Positions 42,366-50,972 are shown, counted from the stretch's first letter. The stretch is DNA of 64,000 bases from Bdellovibrio sp047344985 (GCF_047344985.1 NZ_CP178861.1:1736001-1800000); one strand, 5' to 3'. Program-made: numbers and translations. Notes: generated by a model from the sequence alone, not told the origin.

Positions 42366-43468
42366 GATTTCGCTCCATCGTGGCTATAGCTAAAAAAGAA
42401 GTCTTTCATATCGTGAGAGATCCATTCACGGTGGCCTTAGCATTGGGAATGCCCGTTGTTATGGTGCTTTTTTTTGGTTTTGCTATCGAATTTAATATGG
42501 AGCGCATCGGGCTTGCGGTTTTTGATGGAAATAAAACGCAAAACTCTTGGGATTTACAGAAGGCTTTTACAAGTTCAGGATATTTTCACTCCAATGCTGT
42601 GATGAGTCCTGCCTTAGCCATTCAAGCTTTGGATGAAGGAAGGTCGCACGCGGCCTTAGTGATTCCTCCGACCTACAATCAGGATATCAAACCTTTTTCG
42701 CAAAGTTCCGTGCAGATTTTAATTGATGGTTCTGATAACTCCTCTGCGGCGTCGATTGTCGGATATCTCGGAGGCATTCAGAAAAAACTGATTGAAAAAG
42801 AATTCGGAAGTTTTCGTGAGCCTGTTCAGGTGCACACGCGTTTTCTTTTTAATCCGGAGCTGAACAGTCGATGGTTCGTCGTGCCTGGGTTGGCTGCCGC
42901 CATCATCGCGATTCTTTCTATTCTGCTCACCGCGCTGACGGTCGCGCGTGAATGGGAAAATGGGTCGATGGAGTTGCTTCTGTCGACTCCGGTTCGTCCT
43001 GTTGAAATCATTCTTGGAAAACTTTTGCCTTATTCTGTGATGGGCATCATCGCGGTGTTTTTTGTTTTTATCATGTCGCAGTTGGTTTTCTCGGTTCCCT
43101 TTCGCGGAAATTTCTTAGTTTATCTTGTGGCTTGTTTGATTTTTCTTAGTACTTATTTGGCGCAAGGTCTTTTGATTTCCGTCGTTACCAGAAAACAGCA
43201 ACTCAGTATGCAGTTTGCCATGCTCTCGGGGCTTCTGCCGACAATTCTTCTTTCAGGATTTATTTTTCCTGTCGAACACATGCCGAGCTTTTTTTATTAT
43301 TTCACGATGCTCTTGCCAGCGCGCTGGTTTATCAAAATCAGTCGCGAGCTCTTTTTACAAGGAGCGAGTTTTTTAGATATTCTGCCGTCATTTTTGGCTC
43401 TCTGTGCTTTGTTTGTTTTAATGATCTTCCTTGCTACCAAGAAATTTAAAAAGGATGTCGAGCCATGA
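42362..43468 (+). CDS. ABC-2 type transporter permease (YbhS-like)
   Basis: A 368-residue inner-membrane permease. One helix near the N terminus (about 20-40), a periplasmic domain of about 130 residues (HSNAVMSPALAIQALDEGRSHAALVIPP), then five helices, with WENGSMELLLSTPVRPVEIILGK before the second helix as the ABC-2 hallmark and LSGFIFPVEHMPSFFYYFTMLLP near the end. It pairs with the following permease to form the channel. The exported substrate is unknown; E. coli YbhFSR has been linked to drug and cation export. Confidence 0.9.
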   Translation: MRFRSIVAIAKKEVFHIVRDPFTVALALGMPVVMVLFFGFAIEFNMERIGLAVFDGNKTQNSWDLQKAFTSSGYFHSNAVMSPALAIQALDEGRSHAALVIPPTYNQDIKPFSQSSVQILIDGSDNSSAASIVGYLGGIQKKLIEKEFGSFREPVQVHTRFLFNPELNSRWFVVPGLAAAIIAILSILLTALTVAREWENGSMELLLSTPVRPVEIILGKLLPYSVMGIIAVFFVFIMSQLVFSVPFRGNFLVYLVACLIFLSTYLAQGLLISVVTRKQQLSMQFAMLSGLLPTILLSGFIFPVEHMPSFFYYFTMLLPARWFIKISRELFLQGASFLDILPSFLALCALFVLMIFLATKKFKKDVEP

Positions 43469-44544
43469 TAAAAACGCTGCTAGGTTTTATCAGAAAAGAA
43501 TTTCGTCAGACTTTGCGCGATCCACGAATGCGGTTGTTGCTCTTTATCGCACCTTGCGTGCAATTGACGATCTTTGGGGTGGCTTTATCAACGGAAGCCA
43601 AAAACATTCGCCTCAGCGTCTTTGGCGCACCCACAGATGTATCTTTGCAAGAGCTTCATCGCAAAGCTCTGGCCTCTGGGTGGTTTATTCCCGCTAAGGT
43701 GACATCCAACGATCCCTATGAGCAGGTGAAGTCAGGGGAAGCTGATGCAGTCTTGGTGGCGCCATCAGAAGGATTGGATAAAAGCTTAGGGCGCGGTGAA
43801 GGAAGAGTGCAGCTTTTAGTTAATGCGACGAACGTAACGCGCGGGCAGAGTGTTGAGCGATATTTTTTAAGCATCGTGCGCTCACTGTATCCACAAAATC
43901 CTCCGGTGCAATTTGACGTGCGTGTTCTTTATAACCCTGCTTTACGAACGGCTTTGTTCCTAGTGCCTGGTGTGATGAGTTTGCTTGTTTGTTTAATCAC
44001 GATTCTTTTAACCAGCATGTCAATCACGAAGGAAAAAGAACTTGGCACTTTTGAAACTTTGATAGCGGCTCCAGTGAAGCCTGAGGAAGTGATTCTAGGT
44101 AAGACCATTCCGTTCGTTCTGTTAGGTATGAGTAATATTCCCTTGATTGTCGGCGTGGCAATGGCTCTTTTTGGAATGCCTCTGCGAGGAAGTCTGCTGG
44201 TTCTTCTTTTGTCGTCCTTTGTTTTTGTCTGTTGTACGGTGGGAATTGGTTTATTTATTTCCACGATCGCCAAGAATCAGCAGCAATCAATGATGGGAGG
44301 ATTTTTGTATCTCTTCCCGTCGGTTTTACTTTCGGGACTGGTCTTTCCTATTGAGAACATGCCTTGGGCCATGCGGATTTTTTCTTACATCAATCCGTTA
44401 ACGTATTTTATAGAGCTTCTGCGCAACATAATGCTTAAAGGTGGTGATGCTCGGTTGATCATCTTTAATTTGCTTATTCTTGCTGCCATGGCAACGATCG
44501 CCATCACAGCCAGTTGGCAAAGATTTAAAACGACGTTGTCTTAA
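43465..44544 (+). CDS. ABC-2 type transporter permease (YbhR-like)
   Basis: A 359-residue permease paralogous to its neighbour, with the same plan: first helix after IRKEFRQTLRDPRMR, a periplasmic domain, then five helices, with EKELGTFETLIAAPVKPEEVILGK and LSGLVFPIENMPWAMRIFSYINPLTYF. Last gene of the exporter operon, overlapping the previous one by four bases. Its stop codon overlaps the stop of the convergent secreted-protein gene by four bases, and no terminator is seen between them. Confidence 0.9.
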   Translation: MIKTLLGFIRKEFRQTLRDPRMRLLLFIAPCVQLTIFGVALSTEAKNIRLSVFGAPTDVSLQELHRKALASGWFIPAKVTSNDPYEQVKSGEADAVLVAPSEGLDKSLGRGEGRVQLLVNATNVTRGQSVERYFLSIVRSLYPQNPPVQFDVRVLYNPALRTALFLVPGVMSLLVCLITILLTSMSITKEKELGTFETLIAAPVKPEEVILGKTIPFVLLGMSNIPLIVGVAMALFGMPLRGSLLVLLLSSFVFVCCTVGIGLFISTIAKNQQQSMMGGFLYLFPSVLLSGLVFPIENMPWAMRIFSYINPLTYFIELLRNIMLKGGDARLIIFNLLILAAMATIAITASWQRFKTTLS

Positions 44545-45071
44545 TCATGGTCGGGCTCGCCACAGGGATCGCCCTCATCGTCGATGGGTGGCGGAGGCGG
44601 CAGAGGATTTGATTTGCGAGAGACTCTTCGCAGTTCGATTTCAAAAACATCCAGAGTTTTGGAAAGGCTGGAGCGACGGTGCATAGAAAAATGAAAAAGA
44701 TCCGGGCCCGTTTTTCTTAATATAAAAATCTCGCCGGAATTTCTTGTCGTATTGGTGTACGACGCAAATGTGTCGGCGCTTTCACTGTATCTGCCATTAG
44801 GAATATCGCGCATGTTTTTCGGAAGTCCAAAGGCGCGCACAAACTGCGAGTTTTTATTCTCTGAAAAATAAATCACGGTTGCGTAAGAACTCGGGTGAAC
44901 AGTGAGCTGAGTGTATTCGCAAAGATCACGATCTTCGCGGGAGGGGGAGTCGCTCTCGTTATTGCAAGAAAGAATCTTATAAGTTCCCTCCATGTTTTCA
45001 AATGTAGAAGCGAAAGCAAAGGACGCAAGAAAACCAAAAACGCAGACGGCAATGCCGACTTTTAAAACCAT
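44541..45071 (-). CDS. Secreted protein of unknown function with proline tail
   Basis: A 176-residue exported protein with signal peptide ending in FAFAS near residue 22 and an AAGGAGAAG ribosome site. The mature part looks like a small beta-rich domain (LTVHPSSYATVIYFSE, EIFILRKTGPDLFHFSM) with cysteines at SCNNE and DLCEY. It ends in an acidic, Pro-rich tail (PLPPPPPIDDEGDPCGEPDHD) containing one more Cys. No family is recognised. Confidence 0.7.
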   Translation of the reverse strand: MVLKVGIAVCVFGFLASFAFASTFENMEGTYKILSCNNESDSPSREDRDLCEYTQLTVHPSSYATVIYFSENKNSQFVRAFGLPKNMRDIPNGRYSESADTFASYTNTTRNSGEIFILRKTGPDLFHFSMHRRSSLSKTLDVFEIELRRVSRKSNPLPPPPPIDDEGDPCGEPDHD

Positions 45072-45195
45072 GACTTCTCCTTGTAATGGAAAGTCGTTTT
45101 AGCTCATAAGACCACAGAGTCATGTTTCTTTACGTTAAGATAGATGGAGATTCTGTTAGGAAGAATTCGTGAAGCGGGGCTGCAGGAGATGACTT

Positions 45196-45342
45196 CTATT
45201 TAGACTGCAGGGTCGGCGTAGGGGGATTTGAAGAGCCTTTTAGGTTTTGTTGACCCCAAATGTAGCCTACAAAATAAGCAAGACAGCCTATTAAAGCGAA
45301 AATCATCCATTTTTTGATGCGACTGTACAGTAAAGCCTTCAT
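45196..45342 (-). CDS. Predicted 48-residue single-pass membrane protein
   Basis: A short intact frame read leftward from 45342: Lys/Arg-rich start MKALLYSRIKKW, one hydrophobic helix (MIFALIGCLAYFVGYIW) and a polar Pro/Ser tail ending in LQSK. The positive-inside charge pattern and helix length are right for a membrane anchor. On the minus strand TTGCCA (45380-45375) and TAAAAA at 18 bases distance give a possible promoter. There is no clear ribosome site, which lowers confidence. It lies back to back with the tRNA-Gly gene. Confidence 0.45.
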   Translation of the reverse strand: MKALLYSRIKKWMIFALIGCLAYFVGYIWGQQNLKGSSNPPTPTLQSK

Positions 45343-45360
45343 TTTTTTGATTTTTACCCG

Positions 45361-45387
45361 TTGACAATATCCTGTGGCAACTGTAAT
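45361..45387 (+). promoter_or_regulatory. Probable promoter of the tRNA gene
   Basis: A consensus TTGACA at 45361-45366 and TGTAAT at 45382-45387 (five of six), separated by 15 bases, which is shorter than usual. The tRNA begins 18 bases after the -10. Confidence 0.55.
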
Positions 45388-45405
45388 TTTGGTTTCTCTT
45401 CGAGC

Positions 45406-45481
45406 GCGGGAGTAGCTCAGTTGATAGAGCGATGCCTTGCCAAGGCATAGGTCGCGGGTTTGAGCCCCGTCTCCCGCTCCA
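45406..45481 (+). tRNA. tRNA-Gly (anticodon GCC)
   Basis: A complete 76-base cloverleaf. Acceptor GCGGGAG pairs with CTCCCGC; D arm GCTC/GAGC; anticodon arm ATGCC/GGCAT around TTGCCAA, giving anticodon GCC; T arm GCGGG/CCCGT. The discriminator is T and the 3' CCA is encoded. It reads GGC and GGU codons. It stands alone with its own promoter and terminator. Confidence 0.97.
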
Positions 45482-45504
45482 AATTTTTCCTCGAAGACCG
45501 AATT

Positions 45505-45529
45505 AAAAACCGCCTCGTGGGCGGTTTTT
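45505..45529. terminator. Two-way intrinsic terminator after the tRNA
   Basis: AAAAACCGCC pairs with GGCGGTTTTT around a five-base loop, 23 bases after the tRNA. It also serves the convergent methyltransferase gene. Confidence 0.88.
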
Positions 45530-45550
45530 GCGTTTTAAGGCATCTTCGTT

Positions 45551-46234
45551 TTAACTTCCTTTACGAAACACCCAAATTTCAATCATCGGTTTTCCGAGAT
45601 GGCGTGTCCATTTGGAGTTGATATTCGCGAATTCTTCCGTGCCGTAGATGGTCTCATTTTTCACGGTTTCAAGGCTGGCTTGAGCGGCGGTTCTTTGAAA
45701 GTCCTCGTCGGTGTGAGGATGGCTTTTTAGATGGATCTCTTGATGATCTCCATTTTTAAAATGAGCGGCTACGCCTTGCGCCGTTCTTTCGGGGTGAATT
45801 TCAGAAAGGTACAGCTCGCCACCGGGTTTTAAAAACTTCGCTGCTCTTTTAAAGAAAGATGAAAGATCTTGGATGTGTTCAATTACGAGACTTGCGACGA
45901 TAGCGTCGAATTGATTTTCGTGAAATCCGTCGTAAGTCATAAAGTCAGCATGAACAAGTAGAGCTCTTTCAGGCGGAATTTTCTCGCGGGCGACTTGCAA
46001 CATTCCTTCGGAAATATCAATTCCCACCACGCGATTGTTTTGCGCGACGAGTTTTTGCGTGTGTCTTCCGGTGCCGCAGCCGATCTCTAAAATATCTTTC
46101 CCCGTAAGAGTTTGCCAGAAGCGGGGAAAGGAGAGCTCATCAATGGCCACCGTCGGGTTCGGATAGCTATCGTAAAAAGAAGACCACTGATTGTAACCGG
46201 ATTGATTGTCTGAGAATTGTTTGTCTTGCGACAT
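45551..46234 (-). CDS. Class I SAM-dependent methyltransferase
   Basis: A 227-residue soluble methyltransferase. Motif I is ILEIGCGTGRHT, motif II VVGIDIS, then the acidic HADFMTYDG and FDAIVASLVIEHI before KPGGELYLSEIHP. That is the Methyltransf_11/25 pattern. The acceptor cannot be told; small-molecule targets are common for this size. AGGAGTCATAA precedes the start. It is a single gene, convergent with the tRNA. Confidence 0.85.
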   Translation of the reverse strand: MSQDKQFSDNQSGYNQWSSFYDSYPNPTVAIDELSFPRFWQTLTGKDILEIGCGTGRHTQKLVAQNNRVVGIDISEGMLQVAREKIPPERALLVHADFMTYDGFHENQFDAIVASLVIEHIQDLSSFFKRAAKFLKPGGELYLSEIHPERTAQGVAAHFKNGDHQEIHLKSHPHTDEDFQRTAAQASLETVKNETIYGTEEFANINSKWTRHLGKPMIEIWVFRKGS

Positions 46235-46316
46235 TTATGACTCCTAAAAAGCTTCGTTAACCATAGAACGAAAAGGAGCATAAATTTTTTGAATTTTGCA
46301 CCAGCAAAAAACGCAG

Positions 46317-46366
46317 CGCCACTGCAAGGTCTATTCTACGAACCTTGCAGGACTTTTTCAAGTGGC
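46317..46366. terminator. Nested hairpin between two leftward genes
   Basis: CTGCAAGGT (46322-46330) pairs with ACCTTGCAG (46342-46350). An outer GCCACT/AGTGGC pairing (46317-46322 with 46361-46366) competes for its base. On the minus strand the structure is followed by TTTTTT, fitting termination of the gene at 46379-47059; the plus strand also has a T run after it. Confidence 0.55.
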
Positions 46367-46378
46367 AGAGTATGTTTT

Positions 46379-47059
46379 TTAAAATGAAAGGTCGCCAAAT
46401 TCCGTATAGAGGCTGGATTCAATATCGACAGGCCAGGATGTCTCTCCCAGAGTCACTTCCAAAGTTTGAGAAGCTTGCAAAGGTTCCGTGTTAGATAAAT
46501 CCTTAAAGTTAAATACAGCGACACCCTTTGCGTCGGTCTTCACCTTTAGAATCTGATCAAAATCAGGAGCCGCTGTAATGGCGTGAGCTAGAAATTGCTC
46601 TTTGGAATTTCCAAATAATATGTAAGTACCTTGAGAAGGTTTTACGTCAGTGCCAGAAAACTTTCTGAAATAAAGAACTTTGATTTCAACAGTCACATTA
46701 TCAGCAATTAAAACACCACCTCTTTCAAAATGACCTTTGTAAATCTGCGCCTTAAACGGAACGGGATGGCTTGTTAATTCCGGTAGGCTAAATGCCTCAG
46801 GAACTAGCGTGTAGACCGTTTCATTCGAGTTTCTAAGGCTCGCATGGTAAGCGTTGAGTCCCTCAGCGCTGAGAGTCGCCTGTAAAAGGACCTGATAGTC
46901 GTGAGGTGCATGAAACATGGGGAGATGAGAAAGATAAACTTGTGATTTCCCAAAGAGCAGCATTCCATGTATGGAGGCTGGATCATGGTGCATAAGTCTA
47001 GCGGCAAATCCAGATGTGCTAATTAGAATGCTTGTGAGAGTCGTAAAGACAAGTTTCAT
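46379..47059 (-). CDS. Secreted protein of unknown function
   Basis: A 226-residue exported protein with signal peptide ending in GFAAR (about residue 19) and GGGAGG before the start. The segment HGMLLFGKSQVYLSHLPMFHAPHDYQ near the mature N terminus is rich in His and could bind metal; it has the feel of a conserved motif, but I cannot name the family. The rest is beta-rich. There are no cysteines in the mature part. Confidence 0.7.
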   Translation of the reverse strand: MKLVFTTLTSILISTSGFAARLMHHDPASIHGMLLFGKSQVYLSHLPMFHAPHDYQVLLQATLSAEGLNAYHASLRNSNETVYTLVPEAFSLPELTSHPVPFKAQIYKGHFERGGVLIADNVTVEIKVLYFRKFSGTDVKPSQGTYILFGNSKEQFLAHAITAAPDFDQILKVKTDAKGVAVFNFKDLSNTEPLQASQTLEVTLGETSWPVDIESSLYTEFGDLSF

Positions 47060-47143
47060 AAGAGCCTCCCGGTCTGCAGAAGGTCTTACGATAAAATCGG
47101 CATACGCGTAAAATTAAAGGATTTGATATGCCGATCAATTTTA

Positions 47144-47941
47144 CTAATGGGAAGCTTCTGTTAATTCAAAGAAGCTGGTAGAAAGAGCAAAGAGAGCGTC
47201 TTTGGTGTCCACGGATTGAAGCTCTTGCATAATTTCCAACCGGAACTCGCGGATTTTTTTAGAAATCTCACGGGCTTTTTGTAAGTTGGTTGGAACCATG
47301 GTGCATCCCATATCCCAACGTTTTTTATTTCCCATGTCCATGGCTTCGTTTGCTTTTTGTTGCATCTGCATGAAGTAATTGCGGGCTGCTTCTGAGGATC
47401 CGCCATAAGACGAAGAGTATTTATTGTTATTGTTCGGCACCCATTTGTCGCCGACTTTAGAAATAAGCTTCACCGTTTCAAGACGCTCTAAAGCTTTTTC
47501 AACGATTTCAATAGAAAGACCTAAGCGGTTTCCGATGTTATCAGGGGTCCCTTCAAAACCATCCAAACCTAAAACTTCAGCGATCGCCGTGTGGTACCAA
47601 TCAGAGATAACGGCAAATTCCTCTTCGCCGAATTTTTCAAAAGCTTCTTCGCGCGCTTGAACTCTTTTTAAGGCCATATCACGAAGAACCGCACTGCGCG
47701 CATGTTCAGAAAGAGCAAGATCAACAAAGAACTCTCGCTCAGAAGGCGCCAGATTTAATTTCACTGCGAGATTCATAGCGCGAGACTCGGAAAGTCCCAC
47801 TTTTCCGTTGATGATTTCGCTCAAGCGAGAGCAGGGAACTTCCAAATCACGGGCATAGGCTCTGAGTGAGTAAGAAGGATTTTTTCTTTGTCTGCGCTCA
47901 AGTTCTTTTAAAATGTAATCGCGATAGTGATGTTTTGCCAT
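47144..47941 (-). CDS. TIGR02147-family regulator
   Basis: A 265-residue cytoplasmic protein. The N-terminal YRDYILKELERRQRKNPSYSLRAYARDLEV and SRLSEIINGKVGLSESRAMNLA are the helix-turn-helix-like part typical of TIGR02147 (DUF4423) proteins, which are numerous in Bdellovibrio and Fibrobacter. A second, winged-helix-like part follows (LGLSIEIVEKALERLETVKLISKVGDKW). They are presumed transcription regulators. The start at 47941 fits the family N terminus MAKHHYRDY, but it has only CCCGCCCC before it and no ribosome site. The frame continues to a TTG at 48025. Confidence 0.82.
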   Translation of the reverse strand: MAKHHYRDYILKELERRQRKNPSYSLRAYARDLEVPCSRLSEIINGKVGLSESRAMNLAVKLNLAPSEREFFVDLALSEHARSAVLRDMALKRVQAREEAFEKFGEEEFAVISDWYHTAIAEVLGLDGFEGTPDNIGNRLGLSIEIVEKALERLETVKLISKVGDKWVPNNNNKYSSSYGGSSEAARNYFMQMQQKANEAMDMGNKKRWDMGCTMVPTNLQKAREISKKIREFRLEIMQELQSVDTKDALFALSTSFFELTEASH

Positions 47942-48110
47942 GGGGCGGGTTGTAGGGGAGTTTTTGTCTGGAGTCACCACTCTAGTTAAGGCCCCCAGGC
48001 ATTTTGTTCCGGTTCGTTCCAGCAACTTCCATAAACAAAAGCCGTCGTAATATTAGCGACTTACCTGATTTAAAGAAAAGAAATCGGAAAAACTCGAGTA
48101 ATTTTAGGAT

Positions 48111-48154
48111 CTTGGGTTTGTCGCTGTATTTCGCAGCGTAAGTTTAAATCCAAG
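48111..48154. other. Long two-part hairpin between regulator genes
   Basis: CTTGGGTTT (48111-48119) pairs with AAATCCAAG (48146-48154, one G-T pair) and encloses an inner CGCTG/CAGCG hairpin (48122-48126 with 48134-48138). It lies between the marR stop and the TIGR02147 gene. It has no terminal T run, so it may be a structured leader or a processing site. Confidence 0.35.
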
Positions 48155-48203
48155 GTTCATGACAGCTGTGACATCATCGTCAGTCACCGTCTGTGCAAAT
48201 TGT

Positions 48204-48674
48204 TCAAACAAGTTTAGAAACGATCTCGCGAAGAGATTCTTTTTCTTTTGCAGAAAGCGGGGAGAGGAATTCGTCTTCGATTTCCTGACGAATGCGCGCA
48301 AGTTTCTGAAGATCCTTCAATCCTTTTTCCGTTAACTCTACAAGTTTGATACGGCGATCATTTTTATCAGGAACGCGGCGAACATATTTTTGTTTCTCAA
48401 GGCCATCAATAAATTTCACCATCGACGCTTTGTCGATATGCATGTCTTGTCCCAAAGAGATTTGACTTGCGGGACCATTAATCTGAAGAAGCTTCATGAT
48501 TCCAAGCTGTGGAGAGACAATTTTATATTTGTCGAGTTCCTTCGCAAGCATGCTTTTATGTTTGAGTGCGGCTTTTGAGAGACAGTATCCAAAGTACACC
48601 TTTAGAGCAGGGTGCACTCCGGGTGTTTCCCAGGGTGAGCTTGCACACATCTGATCGTCTTGCTTGCGTTTCAA
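48204..48674 (-). CDS. MarR-family transcription regulator
   Basis: A 156-residue winged-helix repressor. LGIMKLLQINGPASQISLGQDMHIDKASMVKFIDGLEKQKYV is the DNA-binding helix-turn-helix, and RRVPDKNDRRIKLVELTEKG is the wing with the DxR-x-R pattern. Flanking helices make the dimer. It starts at a TTG (48674) set by AGGAGG six bases upstream; the longer frame to 48728 would run through its own promoter. It is divergent from the tolC-emrA-emrB operon and most probably represses it until a toxic ligand binds. Confidence 0.9.
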   Translation of the reverse strand: MKRKQDDQMCASSPWETPGVHPALKVYFGYCLSKAALKHKSMLAKELDKYKIVSPQLGIMKLLQINGPASQISLGQDMHIDKASMVKFIDGLEKQKYVRRVPDKNDRRIKLVELTEKGLKDLQKLARIRQEIEDEFLSPLSAKEKESLREIVSKLV

Positions 48675-48716
48675 AATAATCCTCCTGTTTAATGAAAAGG
48701 AAGTGAGAGTTAATTG

Positions 48717-48744
48717 ATAGTAACACAAATAGTTTGCATCGCAA
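48717..48744 (-). promoter_or_regulatory. Candidate marR promoter
   Basis: On the minus strand TTGCGA (48744-48739), a 16-base spacer and TACTAT (48722-48717). The -35 lies inside the proposed operator, which would give self-repression. Confidence 0.4.
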
Positions 48745-48746
48745 AC
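48732..48746. promoter_or_regulatory. Candidate MarR operator
   Basis: GTTTGC-ATC-GCAAAC is a perfect dyad of six-base arms with a three-base centre, in the 108-base gap between marR and tolC. It overlaps the -35 of the leftward promoter and a weak rightward one (TTGCAT-17-TAAAAC). Confidence 0.5.
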
Positions 48747-48782
48747 GGTTTTCGGTTAAAACATTTCAAGATTAGGTGGCGT

Positions 48783-50105
48783 ATGAATCCCATTATGAAG
48801 TGTAGCAAGCTGTTCGTTAGTAGCTTCGTCGCTCTCGCCTCCATTCAAGCTCAGGCCGAAGTCTTGAGACTGAATGAGGCACTGCAAGAGGCCCTCAATA
48901 ATTCTCCTAAAGTTCAAAGATCCGAATCCCAATACAGAGAAACCAGTTGGAAAAAGACAGAGTCCTACTCTGGATTCTTACCGACGTTGTCTGCAAATGC
49001 GACGTATCTCTTTGATAAGAAATATGCGTTGGTGGACGTGAATCTGGGCGGAGCTCCGCTGTCGATTCCGCAAGTGGTGCCGACGACAAATCTTTATTTG
49101 ACAGCGCAGTGGTCGATCTTTGATGGCTTCTCCAGCACAAATAGATATTTGAGTTCCAGCGCGTTTGAAGACTCCGCAAAAAGCGATTACGATTGGACTC
49201 GTTTCACGGTAGAGCGTGAAGTCACAGTTCTTTTTTATAAGGCTGTGGCCGCAAAAGAACTTAAAGCCGTTGCTGAACAAAACGTGCGTGCCTTGGAAGA
49301 TCATCTTAAAGACGTTCGTCTTTTTAAAAAGGTCGGCTCTTCGACAAACTATGATGTGCTTCGCGTAGAAGTGCAAATGAGTGAAGCTCAATCAGAGCTT
49401 CTCAATGCGACAGACAATGTCGAAGTCGCTCGCGCACGTCTTAGCGAATCCTTGGGGCAAGACACAGATGCGGCTGAAGTGGATGGCGCACTTCCTCGTC
49501 TTAAAGCGGATCTCGTTGCGAACCTCAAAGAATTTAAAATGGAAGAACGCAAGGATCTGGAATCTTTGCGCCAAAAGGCGGAAGGCTTCCGTCATCAGGA
49601 AGACTCTGCTGAAAAATATTGGGTTCCTCGCATTGCTTTGATCGGTCAGTATCAATACTACAACAATCGCAATGATCGTTTTGATGATTACGATAACTTC
49701 AGAGATGCCTATCAATACGGTGTGAGTCTGACTTGGAATCTCTTTGACGGGATGACTTCGATCTCGCGCTCAAAACAAAGTATCGAGCAAAAGTATCAAG
49801 CTGAGAAGACCTTACGTCAGGCCGAACTTAAGGCTAAACGCGACTTTGATTTCTGGAAAAGAAAATACGTTTATTATATCTCTGTTTATGAAGCACGCTT
49901 GAACGACATCGTGAAAGCTGAAGAGAGTGTGCGTCTGTCGCGAGAAGGTCAAAAGGTGGGAGCAAGAACAAACACAGACGTTCTTGACGCCGAAGCGGAA
50001 CTTTATCGTGCCAAAGCGGGTGCCGTGAATGCTCAAATCGGGGCCATTGAAGCCATCGTGAATCTTGAGCTCAGCACTGGTCAAAAATTAGTTCAGTTTA
50101 ATTAA
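48783..50105 (+). CDS. TolC-family outer-membrane efflux protein
   Basis: A 440-residue outer-membrane channel. The signal peptide ends in AQAEV (about residue 22); AGGTGG precedes the ATG at 48783. The internal duplication of the family is visible: LNEALQEALNNSPKVQRSE near the start and repeated long helices (AVAEQNVRALEDHLKDVRLFKKVGSS and ARLNDIVKAEESVRLSREGQKVGARTNTDVLDAEAEL). It forms the outer-membrane exit of the tripartite pump encoded by the next two genes, 11 bases downstream. Confidence 0.92.
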   Translation: MNPIMKCSKLFVSSFVALASIQAQAEVLRLNEALQEALNNSPKVQRSESQYRETSWKKTESYSGFLPTLSANATYLFDKKYALVDVNLGGAPLSIPQVVPTTNLYLTAQWSIFDGFSSTNRYLSSSAFEDSAKSDYDWTRFTVEREVTVLFYKAVAAKELKAVAEQNVRALEDHLKDVRLFKKVGSSTNYDVLRVEVQMSEAQSELLNATDNVEVARARLSESLGQDTDAAEVDGALPRLKADLVANLKEFKMEERKDLESLRQKAEGFRHQEDSAEKYWVPRIALIGQYQYYNNRNDRFDDYDNFRDAYQYGVSLTWNLFDGMTSISRSKQSIEQKYQAEKTLRQAELKAKRDFDFWKRKYVYYISVYEARLNDIVKAEESVRLSREGQKVGARTNTDVLDAEAELYRAKAGAVNAQIGAIEAIVNLELSTGQKLVQFN

Positions 50106-50116
50106 GGATTGGGAAA

Positions 50117-50965
50117 ATGAATAAAAAGAAAAAGATATTGTCAGGTGTGGGAGTTCTTGCAGCTCTTATTGGGATTTATTTCCTTTATGAACATCTTATG
50201 TATGTGACAACAGACAATGCGCAAGTTGAAGCGCACTCTGTGATGGTCGCAGCGAAGGTGGGTGGATACGTAAAGGCCGTGCATATCGCTGAAGGTATGA
50301 AAGTGAAAAAAGGGGACTTGATGGTCGAGATCGATGATCGTGATTATCAAAACACTCTTCGTCAAATGAAGGGTGAGTTGTCTTCTTTGGAAGCGCGTAA
50401 GCGTGATGCCGAGAAAAATTTAAAACGTATTGCGGAGTTGTTCTCTAAAGGCGTTGTTTCTCAACAGCAATACGACACGACGACAACAACTGCGGCTGAA
50501 GTGAAAGCTAAGTTTGAAGCGTTGTCGGCACAAGTGGCGCAGGCTGAATTGAACTATGAAAATACCCATATCAAAGCACCTTCCGATGGTTTTATCGCTA
50601 AGAAAGCGGTCGAAGTAGGACAGCTTGCGGCTCCAGGTGTTCCTTTAATCGGTTTTGTTGATGCCGGTGAACGTTGGGTGACAGCGAACTTTAAGGAAAC
50701 GGAAATCGAAGGCATTCAGCCTGGTAAGAAAGTTAACATCGACGTCGATGCGATTTCTGGAAAAAGTTTTGAAGGTATTGTTGAGTCTATCAGCTCTGCA
50801 ACAGGTGCGACATTCACCTTGCTTCCTCCGGACAATGCCACTGGAAACTTCACGAAGGTCGTTCAGCGCGTTCCTGTAAAAATCAAATTTGCCAACGTTT
50901 CTGAAGAAGAAATCGAAGCCTTGAAGGCGGGACTTTCCGCGTTTGTGAAAGTTCACAAACACTAA
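50117..50965 (+). CDS. emrA: EmrA-type membrane fusion protein
   Basis: A 282-residue HlyD-family adaptor with one N-terminal membrane helix (about 6-26), TDNAQVEAHSVMVAAKVGGYVKAVHIAEGMKVKKGDLMVEID as the first lipoyl half, a long helical hairpin (about 75-145), then THIKAPSDGFIAKKAVEVGQLAAPGVPL as the second half, and a C-terminal beta barrel. It bridges EmrB and the TolC-like protein. It is seven bases before emrB. Confidence 0.92.
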   Translation: MNKKKKILSGVGVLAALIGIYFLYEHLMYVTTDNAQVEAHSVMVAAKVGGYVKAVHIAEGMKVKKGDLMVEIDDRDYQNTLRQMKGELSSLEARKRDAEKNLKRIAELFSKGVVSQQQYDTTTTTAAEVKAKFEALSAQVAQAELNYENTHIKAPSDGFIAKKAVEVGQLAAPGVPLIGFVDAGERWVTANFKETEIEGIQPGKKVNIDVDAISGKSFEGIVESISSATGATFTLLPPDNATGNFTKVVQRVPVKIKFANVSEEEIEALKAGLSAFVKVHKH

Positions 50966-50972
50966 GGATTTT

